A stretch of DNA of 64,000 nucleotides from the NCBI RefSeq assembly GCF_933775445.1, contig NC_065874.1, positions 7,955,001-8,019,000 of the forward strand, given 5' to 3'. The stretch's first letter is position 1; each line of letters starts with the position of its first letter. A model generated the notes under the pieces. It saw only the letters and a program-made list of their open reading frames with translations, was not told where the DNA came from and did no database searches. Below, piece by piece: positions 13,401 through 24,463 of this stretch. The stretch comes from Argentina anserina (lineage: Eukaryota > Streptophyta > Magnoliopsida > Rosales > Rosaceae). A program made the translations under genes and the position numbers.

Positions 13401-15107
13401 AGAATATGAATTATGCTGAATATTTGTGAGGACCATAATTCTTCTTAAATTCTTCCTTTATTAGTTGTTTGAATATTGGGAATGTCGACTTCCTAAAACT
13501 GGCAGTGGAAGACTTCAATATGTGTCAAAAGATACATCGTGAAGAACTCGAATATCTTTCAAGGTAGATGTATCTCCTGAGTCTCTTCCTCCTCCTTATC
13601 GTGTTTTCTCTGTCTTTGAGCTGTTTGTTAGAATTGTGTCCACCTTGATGTCATATACTCACTTATATGATACTAATGATAGTGCAGGTTTTGGGGGTCG
13701 GCTCGTCTTTCTTTTGTTGTTTAAGGCAATGTGAAACACTTATTTTTGTTTCTTTTTCTTCCAGAAGTGTGACTTTTTCTTTCATGTGAGCAGGTGGGTT
13801 GTCAACAGCAGATTAGACAAGCTAAAATTTGCTAGGCAGAAGCTGGACTACTGTTATTTCACTGCTGCTGGAACCCTTTTCCCTCCTGAACTATCAGACG
13901 TTCGCATATCATGGGCCAAAAATAATGTAGTTACAACTGTAGTCGATGATTTCTTTGACATTGGAGGCTCTGAAGAGGAACTGGTTAACCTTGTAGAATT
14001 GGTTAAGAAGTAGGTTTCCTTACCACAATCCTTTTTAATAGACCATTGCATTTGTTGTTAACTGGTGTAAAGTTTCAATGATGCTCTATATATATGGACT
14101 CATGTGTTTAGAGTTTTGAGTACAGGTGGGATGTAAATCCCAGCACTGATTCTTGCTCCGACAACGTTGAAATCATTTTTTCAGCAATCAAGAGCTTAGT
14201 TAGTGAGACTGGCATCAATGCATTCGCAAGGCAAAACCGCAGTGTGACAAATCACATCATTGAGATAGTAAGATGATATCTTTTTAACTGGTCCAGTTAT
14301 CATTCCTCTTTTGTATATACTTTCCCTAGAATCCAAAAGTGTCTCAAGTATTTCATTAAAATGCCTGATTATTCTTTCACTATGAAGTTCATTGTTTTTT
14401 ACTCGCTGAAGTTGGGAATACGTCTGTTCTTTACGATTTCAGTGGTTGGATTTGCTCAAGTCTATGTTGAACGAAGCCAAGTGGTTGATGAACAAGTCGG
14501 CACCAACACTGGAGGAATACTTGGAAAATGCGTATGTCTCATTTGCCATGGGACCTAATGTCCTTTCAAATCTGTATCTGGTAGGGCCTAAGCTCTCAGA
14601 GGATGCCGTACAGAGTTCAGAATACCATAGTCTGTATAGACTACTGAGCACTGTTGGGCGTCTTCTCAATGATATGCAAAGCTACAAGGTAGACAACACA
14701 GATAATAATGCATGAAAGGTTGTGATACATGATTATATATCTGCAACTGTGCTAAAAAAAACAAAAAAACTCTTGCTACTATATTACAGAGGGAAGCTGC
14801 GGAAGGGAAGCTAAATGCTGTAACATTGGCCATCATTCATGGGAATGGTAGTGTCAGCGAAGAAGACGCCATAAATGAGATGAAGAGTATCATCACCAGT
14901 AAGAGGAGAGAACTAAGAAGACTAGTTTTGCAGGACAAGGATAGTGTCGTTCCAAGTGCTTGCAAGGAATTGTTTTGGAACATGAGCAGAATTTTGCATC
15001 TATTTTATGAAAGGCACGACGGATACACCGCCAACGACATGATGAAAACTGTAAATGAGCTAACTCATGAACCCATCATTCTCGAAGACTTGCAAAGTAG
15101 AATGTAA
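10391..15107 (+). CDS. ent-Kaurene synthase-like diterpene synthase (KS1), altered product residue
   Basis: Fourteen exons in consistent phase: 10391-10439, 11281-11324, 11400-11685, 11764-11944, 12175-12392, 12499-12619, 12755-12852, 12932-13155, 13270-13382, 13465-13563, 13794-14009, 14126-14267, 14443-14688, 14790-15107. They total 784 aa, the usual KS length. A short Ser/Cys-rich N-terminus is a likely plastid transit peptide. Class I motifs are present: DDFFD at residues 529-533 and NDMQSYKRE from 673. No class II DxDD is seen, as expected for KS, which ionises ent-copalyl diphosphate in plastids. Where canonical KS has GPIVLPALY, this protein has GPNVLSNLY (Asn 636). That position controls product outcome in characterised kaurene synthases, so I infer a product other than ent-kaurene. 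Twelve of fourteen exon sizes are shared with KS2, showing tandem duplication. Confidence 0.93.
10440..10473 (+). repeat. (CT)n microsatellite at the KS1 intron 1 donor
   Basis: About 33 bp of uninterrupted CT dinucleotide starts directly at the 5' splice site of KS1 intron 1 (CAG|GTCTCTCT...). The donor's +3 to +6 positions are therefore supplied by the repeat. Length variation here is likely between accessions. Confidence 0.85.
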
Positions 15108-15319
15108 ATGGGTTTGTGCTCTAGCTACTCATGGAACTTTGATATCCGAACTTCATTTTTATTTCTTCGAATAAAATTATTTACAACACATAATCCTCTA
15201 TTTACCTTAGGAACATCATAAAAAATAGTTAAACGAGCATTTCTCGTTTAAGAAATGAACATCTTAGATTGTTAGAATTCGTTCAAGTGTGAAATTGGTA
15301 ATTTTCAGAAGTCAAATGA

Positions 15320-15479
15320 TGTTAGTGCTTGTTAGTGCTACTTAGTGCTAGTTAGTGTGTGTTAGTGCTAGTTAGTGCAATTCACTTTAGTATGATTAAC
15401 TCCACTTGTAATTAGTTTATATATAGATCATCAAATGTATGTAATATGCAATCAATCAATCAATAAACACTTATCGACT
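15320..15479 (+). repeat. Copia left LTR
   Basis: This 160-bp LTR begins TGTTAGTGCTTG and ends ATCGACT. Its U3 is largely a run of short TTAGTGCTA-like repeats. It is followed directly by the primer-binding site. The 3' end is not the usual CA, but the exact target duplication supports these boundaries. Confidence 0.88.
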
Positions 15480-15731
15480 TGGCATCAGAGCCTAGTTCTT
15501 CTATTTTCTGGGTTTGGGTGTCCTTACCTTTTCAGAGAACCGACAGTATTCTTGCAAGAGCCTCGGCGACAACGTCGGCAATCCGCGGTGCGTCCAGGTC
15601 CTCCTCGCCACTCTCTGCTTCCACCACTTTTTCCCCTTTGCCTCCACACCTCGGCGCTCACCTCTGCGTCGCCTCCCAGCAACACCAAGCCTCGGCGCTC
15701 ACCGGCCCGCATCGTAGTCTCCACCGGCACC

Positions 15732-16075
15732 GCTCCACTTCGACCTCACCGGCCCGCATCAGCTCCACTTCGACCTCACCGGCCCGCATCGGAGTCTCCA
15801 CCGGCACCGATTTCCGGCTTCACCGCTCCGCCGGCCGCTCCGCCCGAGATCGAATCTAACAAGGGCAGAGGAATTCCAATTTCTGGCAAATTCGGGGTGT
15901 TTCAGCCCTAAATAATACCCGGATCAATTCCAATTCGACCCGGCCCGGAACCATTTCGACCCGACCCGGATATCAGGATCCGACCCGACCCGGATATCAG
16001 GATCCGACCCAACCCGGATATCAGGATCTGACCCGACCCGGAGATCAGGATCCTACCCGACCCGGAGACCCGAAT
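15732..16075 (+). repeat. GC-rich tandem repeats in the Copia leader
   Basis: Two repeat families sit where gag should be. One is a 30-bp duplication (15732-15761 and 15762-15791). The other is a 24-bp unit repeated about 4.5 times from 15958, consensus GACCCGACCCGGATATCAGG plus ATCC. In one frame the 24-mer reads as an octapeptide (DPTRISGS), but no long open frame spans it. The region is strikingly GC-rich against the rest of the element. Confidence 0.8.
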
Positions 16076-16153
16076 TCTATTATTTTGGTTGTCAGTGTAG
16101 GTTCACTGACGGTGTAGGTACACCCAAGACAGGTTCAACTCCACTTCATTCTA

Positions 16154-17298
16154 TTGTGTTTCCGCTGCATCAATCCTGTTTTTTCATTTTCAATGGGTTT
16201 TAGAGATGACACAGAGAGTTCTCAGTTCTATTGTGTTCCTTGCTCTTATTGTTATGATACTAATCATGCTCGGGCAACATGTTGGAAGTTGTATCCACAC
16301 CTTAGGCCTAAGCGGCCTAATTATCATCCATATGCGCACGCCGCCATTCAATTCATCCACGAACCAGATATCTATGATCGGGTTGGACATGATCCTCACA
16401 CAGTAGGAGGAGCTATACCTACCGCATCCATAGCTGTTCGTAGTAAAATTGGTATGGCTTTGAATATTTCTCACTTTGTCGGTTTTGATACATGGATTAT
16501 TGATTCTGGTGCATCTGATCATATGACTTATGAAAAATCTTATTTTACCGTATTGTCTCCTCCACCAGTACCCTATGTTACTAATGCTAATGGTGAGGCC
16601 TTTCCCGTATTAGGAAAAGGGTCAGTTCGTATTACTCCTACAATAGAGCTTCACAATGTGCTCTATGTACCTGCTTTATCTCATCATTTGATATCTGTTC
16701 CTCAATTGAACACTGACGCTAAGTGTTCTGTAACCTTTTTCCCTATGTATGTCATATTTCAGGATCTTCTCACCGGGGAGTTAATTGGTCGGGGGTATCT
16801 GAGGGGCCGGTTGTTTCATCTGGATCAAACATATGCGGGGGAGAAACCAGGGGCACAGTCTCGAACCGCTTTAATCTCGACTTCTGATAAGCTAAGTGAA
16901 ATTTGGTTATGGCACCGTCGCTTAGGGTATCCATCTTTTAGTGTTATGAAAAAATCTATGCCTACTTTGTTTTTCAGTGTGGATGAGTCTTCTTTACATT
17001 GCGAAACATGTGTTTTGGGCAAGAGTCATCGGTCTACCTATTCCTCTAGTAAATCTAATAAAAGTACTCTTCCTTTTGAATTAATTCATTCTGATGTTTG
17101 GGGACCTTCCAAAGAGTCTATTGTGTCAGGAATGCGGTACTATGTGTCATTTATTGATGATTGCACCCGTCTTTCGTGGATTGTTCTTCTTAAAACTAAA
17201 AATGAGGTTTTCCCGGCTTTTCAAGCCTTCTATACCACTGTGCAAACACAATATAATGCCACATTTAGAGTTCTTCGTTCTGATAATGGGGGGGGGGG
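16154..17298 (+). pseudogene. Copia gag zinc knuckle, protease and integrase N-half
   Basis: An open frame carries a CCHC zinc knuckle (C-x2-C-x4-H-x4-C around 16230-16275), an aspartic protease site (WIIDSGASDHM), the GAG-pre-integrase motif (LWHRRLGYPS) and the first integrase catalytic region (HSDVWGPS through LRSDNGG). It stops shortly after an 11-G run at 17288-17298, where the frame shifts by one. The capsid domain normally upstream of the knuckle is absent. Confidence 0.88.
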
Positions 17299-19156
17299 AA
17301 TATGTGAATCATGTCTTTCAAGAATTCTTTAACTCACACGGAATTGTTCATCAAACAACGTGTCCTTACACACCCGAGCAGAATGGCGTTTCTGAAAGGA
17401 AAAATCGACATTTACTTGAAATGGCTCAGTGTATTCTTTTTAGTGCCCATATGCCTAAGTATCTTTGGGGTGATGCTGTCATCACTTCTGCCCACCTCAT
17501 TAATCGTTTTCCTTCTCGTGTCCTTCAGGATAAAGTTCCATATGAGGTACTTGCATCCCATGTCTCCTTACCTTCTTTTCATAATCTTCCTGCCCGTGTT
17601 TTTGGTTGTGTTGCTTTTGTCCATCTTCCAAAACATCAGCGGTCTAAATTGGATGCCCGGACGGTTAAATGTGTGTTTGTTGGGTATGGAGGCCATCAAA
17701 AAGGGTATCGGTGCTATCATCCACCTACCAAGCAGTACTATGTCACTATGGATGTTACTTTCTTTGAGGACATGAGTTATTTTGCCCTTTCTGATACTGC
17801 TCTTCAGGGGGAGAATTCCTATTTTGAAGAGCTGTATCATGGAGAGGGGGAGACAAGTAAGCCAGTAGATATGGTGACAGGTTCAATTGAGATTACCAAT
17901 GTAGCAGCTACACAGGCGCCACCGGATGGTTCCGGCGGTATAGTCACTCCAGAGATTCAGGAACCAGCAGATGAAAACACAACTGCCCCTCATATCTCCC
18001 ATACTACTGTTTCTACACCTGACCAATGCTCTCCTGGTACAGAAGATCACTCACCTGAGGTTAGTCATTCAATTAGAGCTACTAGTAGACAATATGTTTT
18101 GCCAAATAGGTCTACTCGGGGTCAACCAACAAAAAGATATGAACCTACCATTCAGACTACAGCCAAGTATCCGGTAGCGAATTTTATATCTACCAAAAGA
18201 TTATCTAAGTCATATGAGTCATTTGTGAATCAAATATCTACTGTATCAGTACCTAACAAAGTGCAGGATGCATTGCGAGATCCAAAATGGAGGAAAGCAA
18301 TGGAGGAAGAGATGGAAGCATTACAAAAGAACAATACTTGGGAGCTTGTACCTCCACCATATGGCAAAAAGACAGTAGGATGTCGTTGGGTGTTTACAGT
18401 GAAGCATAATCCAGATGGGTCAGTAAGCCGGTATAAAGCACGCTTAGTAGCGAAGGGGTTCACCCAGACATATGGCATAGACTATGATGAGACATTTGCA
18501 CCTGTTGCAAAGATAAACACTATCCGGGTATTGCTTTCTGTCGCTGCTAACTTGAACTGGCCACTTAGACAGTTTGATGTTAAGAATGCATTCCTTCATG
18601 GAGAACTAACGGAGGAAGTATACATGGATCTTCCGCCTGGATATATGGCCGCTTCTCCAAGTAACTCCGTATGCAGATTGATAAAGTCTTTGTATGGTCT
18701 TAAACAGTCACCTCGTGCTTGGTTTGGAAGATTCTCACAATTCATGAGGAAGATTGGCTACAAACAGAGTAATTCAGACCACACGTTATTTCTCAAACAT
18801 CAACAAGGGAAGGTAACAGCCCTAATTATATATGTTGATGATATGGTGGTTATTGGGAATGATTCTGTTGAGGTGGATAAATTACAGAAACAGCTTGCCA
18901 CAGAGTTTGAGATGAAGGACCTAGGTACACTCAAGTACTTCTTAGGCATTGAAGTAGCCCGGGGAAATGATGGTATCTATCTGTGTCAGAGGAAGTACAT
19001 TCTTGATCTACTAACAGAGACAGGTATATTGGACTGCACTCCCATTGATACTCATATTGAGCAGAACCATCGGTTAACAGAGTATCCAGATCAAGTCCCT
19101 ACTGACAAACCTCGTTATCAGAGGCTAGTTGGACGTCTGATTTATCTATCACATAC
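17299..19156 (+). pseudogene. Copia integrase C-half and reverse transcriptase
   Basis: This continues the polyprotein in the shifted frame. It has the rest of integrase, including the region of the third catalytic acid (TPEQNGVSERKNR), then the Copia RT: CRWVFTVKHNPDGS, KARLVAKGFTQ, FDVKNAFLHGELTEEVYM, SLYGLKQSPRAWF and the catalytic YVDD at about 18831-18842. It is cut after LIYLSHT by the Athila insertion. No other break was noticed. Confidence 0.9.
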
Positions 19157-20680
19157 TGATAGGAGCACTTTGTGCAACGTTCTTAACATGTTTTTACCTC
19201 AATTTGTTCTTTGCTTAGCCCTTATTGTTGTACTATTGAGTCATTGAGTCGTAGTAAGAGTTTTGAGCGGTATTAGATGCATTTTTGTGCTTACATGAGT
19301 TAAAACGCATAATTGGTTTAGAGTTCTAGTTTGACTAGGAATCCTTGTTAGGTTTTGAAACTAATTATCTCTTACTTATGATTTTATTTTCTTATTTTCA
19401 GATTAGATTGAAGATATAATTAAAGAAAAAAGATGGAGTCAAGTCATGCAACAATTAAATAGAAGATGATCATTAAAGGCATAAAACATGACATGTTTTA
19501 GGGAATAAAGCATGGCATGTTTTAGGGATTAAAGCATGGCATGTTTTGGGGATTAAAACATTGAATTATTATATGAAGAAATAAGCAATTTCAAACCCTC
19601 CATCTTTCCTCTATATATACATGGTTTCACCTCTCAAATATCATCACTTCTCATTTGCATTCAAGAGCCAAACCTCTACCAAAATACTACCTCAAACATC
19701 CTTCACCAAAACAGCAAGCCATTCTCCCCCATATACAAATTCCATCTCCACCGAAATCACCATTGAAGACACCTCCAAGGTTCCTACAACGTGTGATTCT
19801 CGCAACTCTTCTCCACGGGTTTGTTCGTTTTTGATTTTTTTACAATACTTTGTCTATGAAGATTGTAGTATGATGTTTGTGTGGGATTATTATTTTGTAT
19901 TAAGAATCGAAATTTTCAGATTGTTTTATTGGATTTTTGGTTCTTTGCCAAATTGATGGTTTCCTATAATTAATGAGTTTGTTTTTTCTATTATTGTGTT
20001 CTAATCATCTTTCTCATACTTTTAGATAATTTTCAGATATGTGCATATGAATTTAGTGCTTGGATGCAGTCCCTAAGATTGTGTTTAAGTGCTAGATTCA
20101 TCAACCATATTGACACAAATCGAATCATGCCCTAAGTAGGTTCGGTTTGTGTTGATTAAAAGTGGTAAAAATTCTGGAAATTTGCATGTGAAACCATGAT
20201 GGGTGACGCCATACATGAAACATGTCTCCAACAAAGATTTGGTGCTTAAATATAATCTTGTTTGATTTCCACTCTAAGTGTTATTGAATTTGATTGCATG
20301 CAAATTTAGATTAGGCCCTAAGTCAATCTAAATGTTAATTGAAATCTTGCATGATTAGATGTTCCCCTAAGGCTCTAATTGTATTGGTGTCTAAAAAGTA
20401 TGTAATTGGTCAAATTAGAATGCATGATAGGTTTGAACTTGTAATTATGTGGTGTAATGGTAAATTTGATTTAAGTTTGTTAAAGAGAAGTCGATCATGT
20501 AAATAGTAATTTAGGTTTTATTAAAGTAGTTAATAATCAATCTCAAACCCCCAATTATTTGTTAACACTAAAAGTTTAGAGTTCCCTTCAATTCCCCGAA
20601 AAGAACGATCCCTGCTTATTCTATACTAACGATGATATTTTACAGGGTTTATTATAGACGTTTTAACCAACGCTCTATCA
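19157..20680 (+). repeat. Athila left LTR
   Basis: This 1524-bp LTR contains three copies of a 24-bp unit (AAAGCATGGCATGTTTTAGG plus GATT) at about 19485-19556, and a TATATATA box near 19612. The next 100 bp (about 19630-19810) are also conserved in the related LTR at the right window edge. Confidence 0.93.
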
Positions 20681-21936
20681 TTTTGGCGCCGTTGCCGGGG
20701 AATTGAGAAAATCTCAATTCTTTGAAGTGTTAATTTTGTACTATATTGTATATTTGTAAAAATAAATTCGTGTAAATAGTACGGTGAACAGTAACATTTA
20801 GTAAAAATAATTAAATTTGTTTTTTTTACATCTTAAAAAAAAAGTAAATCTCTGTAATTTTTTTTTACTTTTTTTTTGTAAAGTGTTAAAATGTAAAAAT
20901 ACTTGTAAATTGTAAAAAAAAAGTACAAAAAAAATTATGTACAGTAAATAGTAAATAAAAAAAAGTAATACAAAAATAAATGTATATGAATAGTCATCGG
21001 TAACAGTACAGTTCGCACAGTAAATAAACAAACGTGAACAGTAACTTTGTAAAAAATTAACCTTTTTTTTATTCTATATTTTGTGATAAATGTTTTAATT
21101 TTGTTGTAGTATGCATATAAGATACTTGTTACAGTTAGATAATTAAGGAAACTAAAATGTTTATTTATGCTTAGTTTATTGTAAGTTATAAAGTGAACGG
21201 AATAGGTAAAGTCCATTTTGTTAATATTAGCCTTAACCCTCCATTTGTACCTTACTAAAGTCACTTGGGGTTGAGGGCGGCTTTTATTAACACTTTGCGA
21301 GAAGTCTAACACACAAAGTTATTCCGAGCTAAGTAAGGGGCATGCTATTTTCATTACCCTGGTTCAAGGTTTACAAAATTGGATCTCAGAGGCCCATAGA
21401 CTGACATACATATCGGTGATGGAGTCGATTGGGAAAACATCCTTTCGAGGATGTGGCCCCCGTGGTGTCCAACAAATGAGTCATGCCTTGTGACTATATC
21501 TGATTCTAGCTATCCAGCCTTCTGAAACAAAAGAATGAGTTTGTGTCTAGACGACGTACTTAGGCCGCACGTCCACCTCACTTTATAACTTAGAAAATAA
21601 CTTTGTATAAATAGATGTATATAGTTTCAAAAGAAAATGATATTGTAACTTTTAAGGTATATCGGATAAAGCAAGACCCTTACCTGGGACTATTTCAGTC
21701 CATTGCACAGTTAGCTCCTCTACTCCACGTACCTTAAATGTTAGGATTGTGTGTGAATAAAATCAATTAGACTTAGTAATACTTTACATTTGTAGATTTT
21801 GTAACAAAAAAAAAACAATCAATCAGTAACAAACAAAGAAAAGAAAACGAAAGTGAAAAAAAAAAGTTTGTATTTACTTATATTTGTATTTCATACTTTG
21901 TAAAGTTACTAATAATTGTTCTTTTCAGGCTCATGA
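20681..21936 (+). other. Athila leader: primer-binding site and 5' UTR
   Basis: The tRNA-Asp-type primer-binding site at 20684-20701 is followed by about 1.2 kb of very A/T-rich noncoding leader before gag. Long poly-A/T runs account for the open frames seen there on the minus strand. Confidence 0.8.
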
Positions 21937-23060
21937 ATGTCCAAGATTAGTGGTTGGTCCGAAGAGTTTAGTGCACGCCTGAAAAGAATTCAGCCTCAAG
22001 ATCAGTTTGATAACGTTTCCATTGAGTCAGATTCATTTCAAGAAGAAAGAGATTTTGGGTTCATTTCGCCATTTCCAGGTTCATCAAGTTGTGGTAGGCT
22101 CAATCCATTGTTCTTTGAGGATCCAGAGTTAGAATTGTTGACAAGTCTGTGTCCTTTGGGCCAATTGAATTTCGATTTACCTGATCCAGTGCCCACAGTT
22201 CAAAGCCGAACAAAGGAAAACCTAGTTCCAAAACCAGAAATGGCATTGATCAGAGAGCAGAATGGCCAAGTAGAAGGAGCAGTTGGGGGGACATCATCCT
22301 CTAACATAGCGTACCATGTTCCAGAGGAGGGCAAGACGGGTGATTTTGAGTTGAAGAGTGGGTTCCTGCATCATTTGCCTAAGTTCCATGGACTCTCAGG
22401 AGATGACCCCAATCAACATCTCACTCTGTTCCAGTTCAACTATGAGACTATGTGCCCTAGAGGAGCAGACATTCAGATTGTGAAAATGAGAGCGTTTCCT
22501 TATTCATTGGAGGATCGTGCTCAAAAGTGGTTGTTTGAGGTACCTGCTAGTAGGATTACTTCATGGACAACAATGGTCAATGAGTTTTTGTCGAAGTATT
22601 TTCCCTCATCGAGGGTTACACACATCAAGAAACAGATAACAGGAATCAAGCAAGGACCAGATGAGTCATTCTACAATTACTATGAGAGGTTCAAATCTCT
22701 TGTAGCATCATGCCCAGCCCATGGCATTAGAGAAGGTATGTTGCTTCAGTATTTCTATGAAGGATTGCTACAAATGGAAAGAGAGTTCCTTGATTCAGCT
22801 GCTGGTGGATCGTTTTTGGACAAGAGCAATGTAGTAGCAAAAGATCTTTTGGAGAAAAGAGCTATGAACAACTAACAATTTGGAACATCTGCTAGTTCTA
22901 CACGGCAGGTACATGAGACTAACTCGAGTTCAAGCTCTGCTCTAGAGGACAAGGTTGATAAGTTGTCCAAGATGATGAATCTGTACGGATGGAGCTCAAG
23001 TTTGTGGAATCTGTACGGATGGGCACCCTACTGATCAGTGTCCTCAAGTTGCTTCTAATG
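21937..23060 (+). pseudogene. Athila gag, capsid part
   Basis: The frame 21937-22875 carries the retrotransposon gag domain (LPKFHGLSGDDPNQHL, WLFEVPASRITSW, FLSKYFPSSR, IKQGPDESFYNYYERFK). It ends at a TAA that reads like a mutated Gln codon, since homologous-looking sequence continues beyond it. A short duplicated segment (AATCTGTACGGATGG at about 22977 and 23008) and frame disruption lie just before a zinc-knuckle-like Cys/His cluster at about 23006-23045. Confidence 0.85.
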
Positions 23061-23062
23061 GA

Positions 23063-24364
23063 GTGTATGAGGAAGTCAATGCCCTTGGTTATCAAGGAGG
23101 TCAAAGGTACAATCCATTTTCGAATACCTACAACCCTGGCCTACGTGATCATCCAAACTTTCGGTGGTACAATAATGAGAATGTACTAAGGCCACATCAG
23201 AATGCTATGCAATTTGGGCCTCGTCCGGCTGGTTTGTTTAGACCACAAGCTCCACTACTCAATGTTCCACCTCCCAACGTGGCTAGTACTCCTAATTATG
23301 ACCAGATGTTGAAATCTTTAGTTGCTGGACAAAGTCAATTGAATACCGTGACTCAAACTTTGGTGGTGGGTCAACAAGCGAATAGCAAAGACATTGCGGA
23401 GCTAAAAACGCATATGGGCCAGGTAGTAGACTTCATGGGCCGTTTTTCTGAGCAAGGAAAGTTTCCAAGTGGTGTCATACCTAACCCAAAGAATGAGCAA
23501 GCCCAAGCTATCATGACAAGGAGTGGACTCGAGCTAAAGGAGCGGCCTAGTATTGCTAGGAAGGCCCAAACAACCCATGTTCTTGAGGAGGGTGACGAGA
23601 GGACTATGATGAATGTCTTGGAGAAAGATCCATCTACCTCCAAGAAGGAGAGTGTGCCGATCCATGAAGCACACAAAGGTACAAATGCTAACTCAAATGA
23701 ATTAGTTAAAACTAATCATATTTCGTATGTACCTTTCCCTTCTAGGTTTGCAAAGAGCAAGAAGGATAAATCTGATGAGGAGGTGTTAGAGGTCTTTAGG
23801 AAGGTGCAAGTTAACTTTCCATTGTTAGAGTGTATCAAGCAGATCCCTAAATATGCGAAATTTCTTAAGGAGCTTTGCACTTCAAGAAGACAAATTAGGG
23901 AAGAAAAGGTAGTGAAGATGAATGAGACAGTTTCAGCTATCATACAAAGGAAGCTACCCCCTAAGATGAAGGATCCGGGAAGTTTCTCTGTCCCATGTAA
24001 AATTGGTAACACATTATTTGATAATGTTATGCTTGATCTAGGTGCTTCGATAAATGTCATGCCATATAATGTTTATCAATCACTAGGATTAGGACCTTTG
24101 AAGAATGATAATGTGATTATCCAATTAGCAGATCGATCTAACAAGTACCCTAAGGGGTATGTTGAGGATGTCCTTGTGCAGGTCAGTCACTTGATTTTTC
24201 CTGCAGATTTCTATGTGCTAGACATGGAGGTATCACCCTTGGAGACAACTCCACTACTTTTGGGGAGACCGTTCATGAGAACTGCAAGAACATGCATCGA
24301 TGTTGCAAATGGGAGTTTGACGATGGAGTTTGATGGAAATATTATCAGCTTCAACATTTTTTAG
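23063..24364 (+). pseudogene. Athila gag C-terminus and aspartic protease
   Basis: The open frame has the Athila-typical NPFSNTYNPGLRDHPNF segment and a retropepsin-like domain (CKIGNTLFDNVMLDLGASIN, LLLGRPFMRTA). The protease reads DLGAS where an active site would be D[ST]GA[ST]. It ends at a TAG, and a second TAG at 24452-24454 separates it from the RT frame. Confidence 0.85.
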
Positions 24365-24463
24365 GTAATGAAGTACCCAGTTTCTGACATTAACTCATGT
24401 TTTTCTGTGGATGATTCTATTGCACAGGTTATGTCAGAGACGTTGGAAGCATAGCAATTAGCT

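Noticed and set aside
10391..15107. KS1 as a pseudogene
   Set aside because: All 14 exons keep phase with good splice sites, full length and both catalytic motifs. The unusual residues suggest functional change rather than decay.
20798..21312. Minus-strand open frames rich in Phe, Tyr and Leu
   Set aside because: They come from poly-A/T runs in the Athila leader. Low-complexity composition only.
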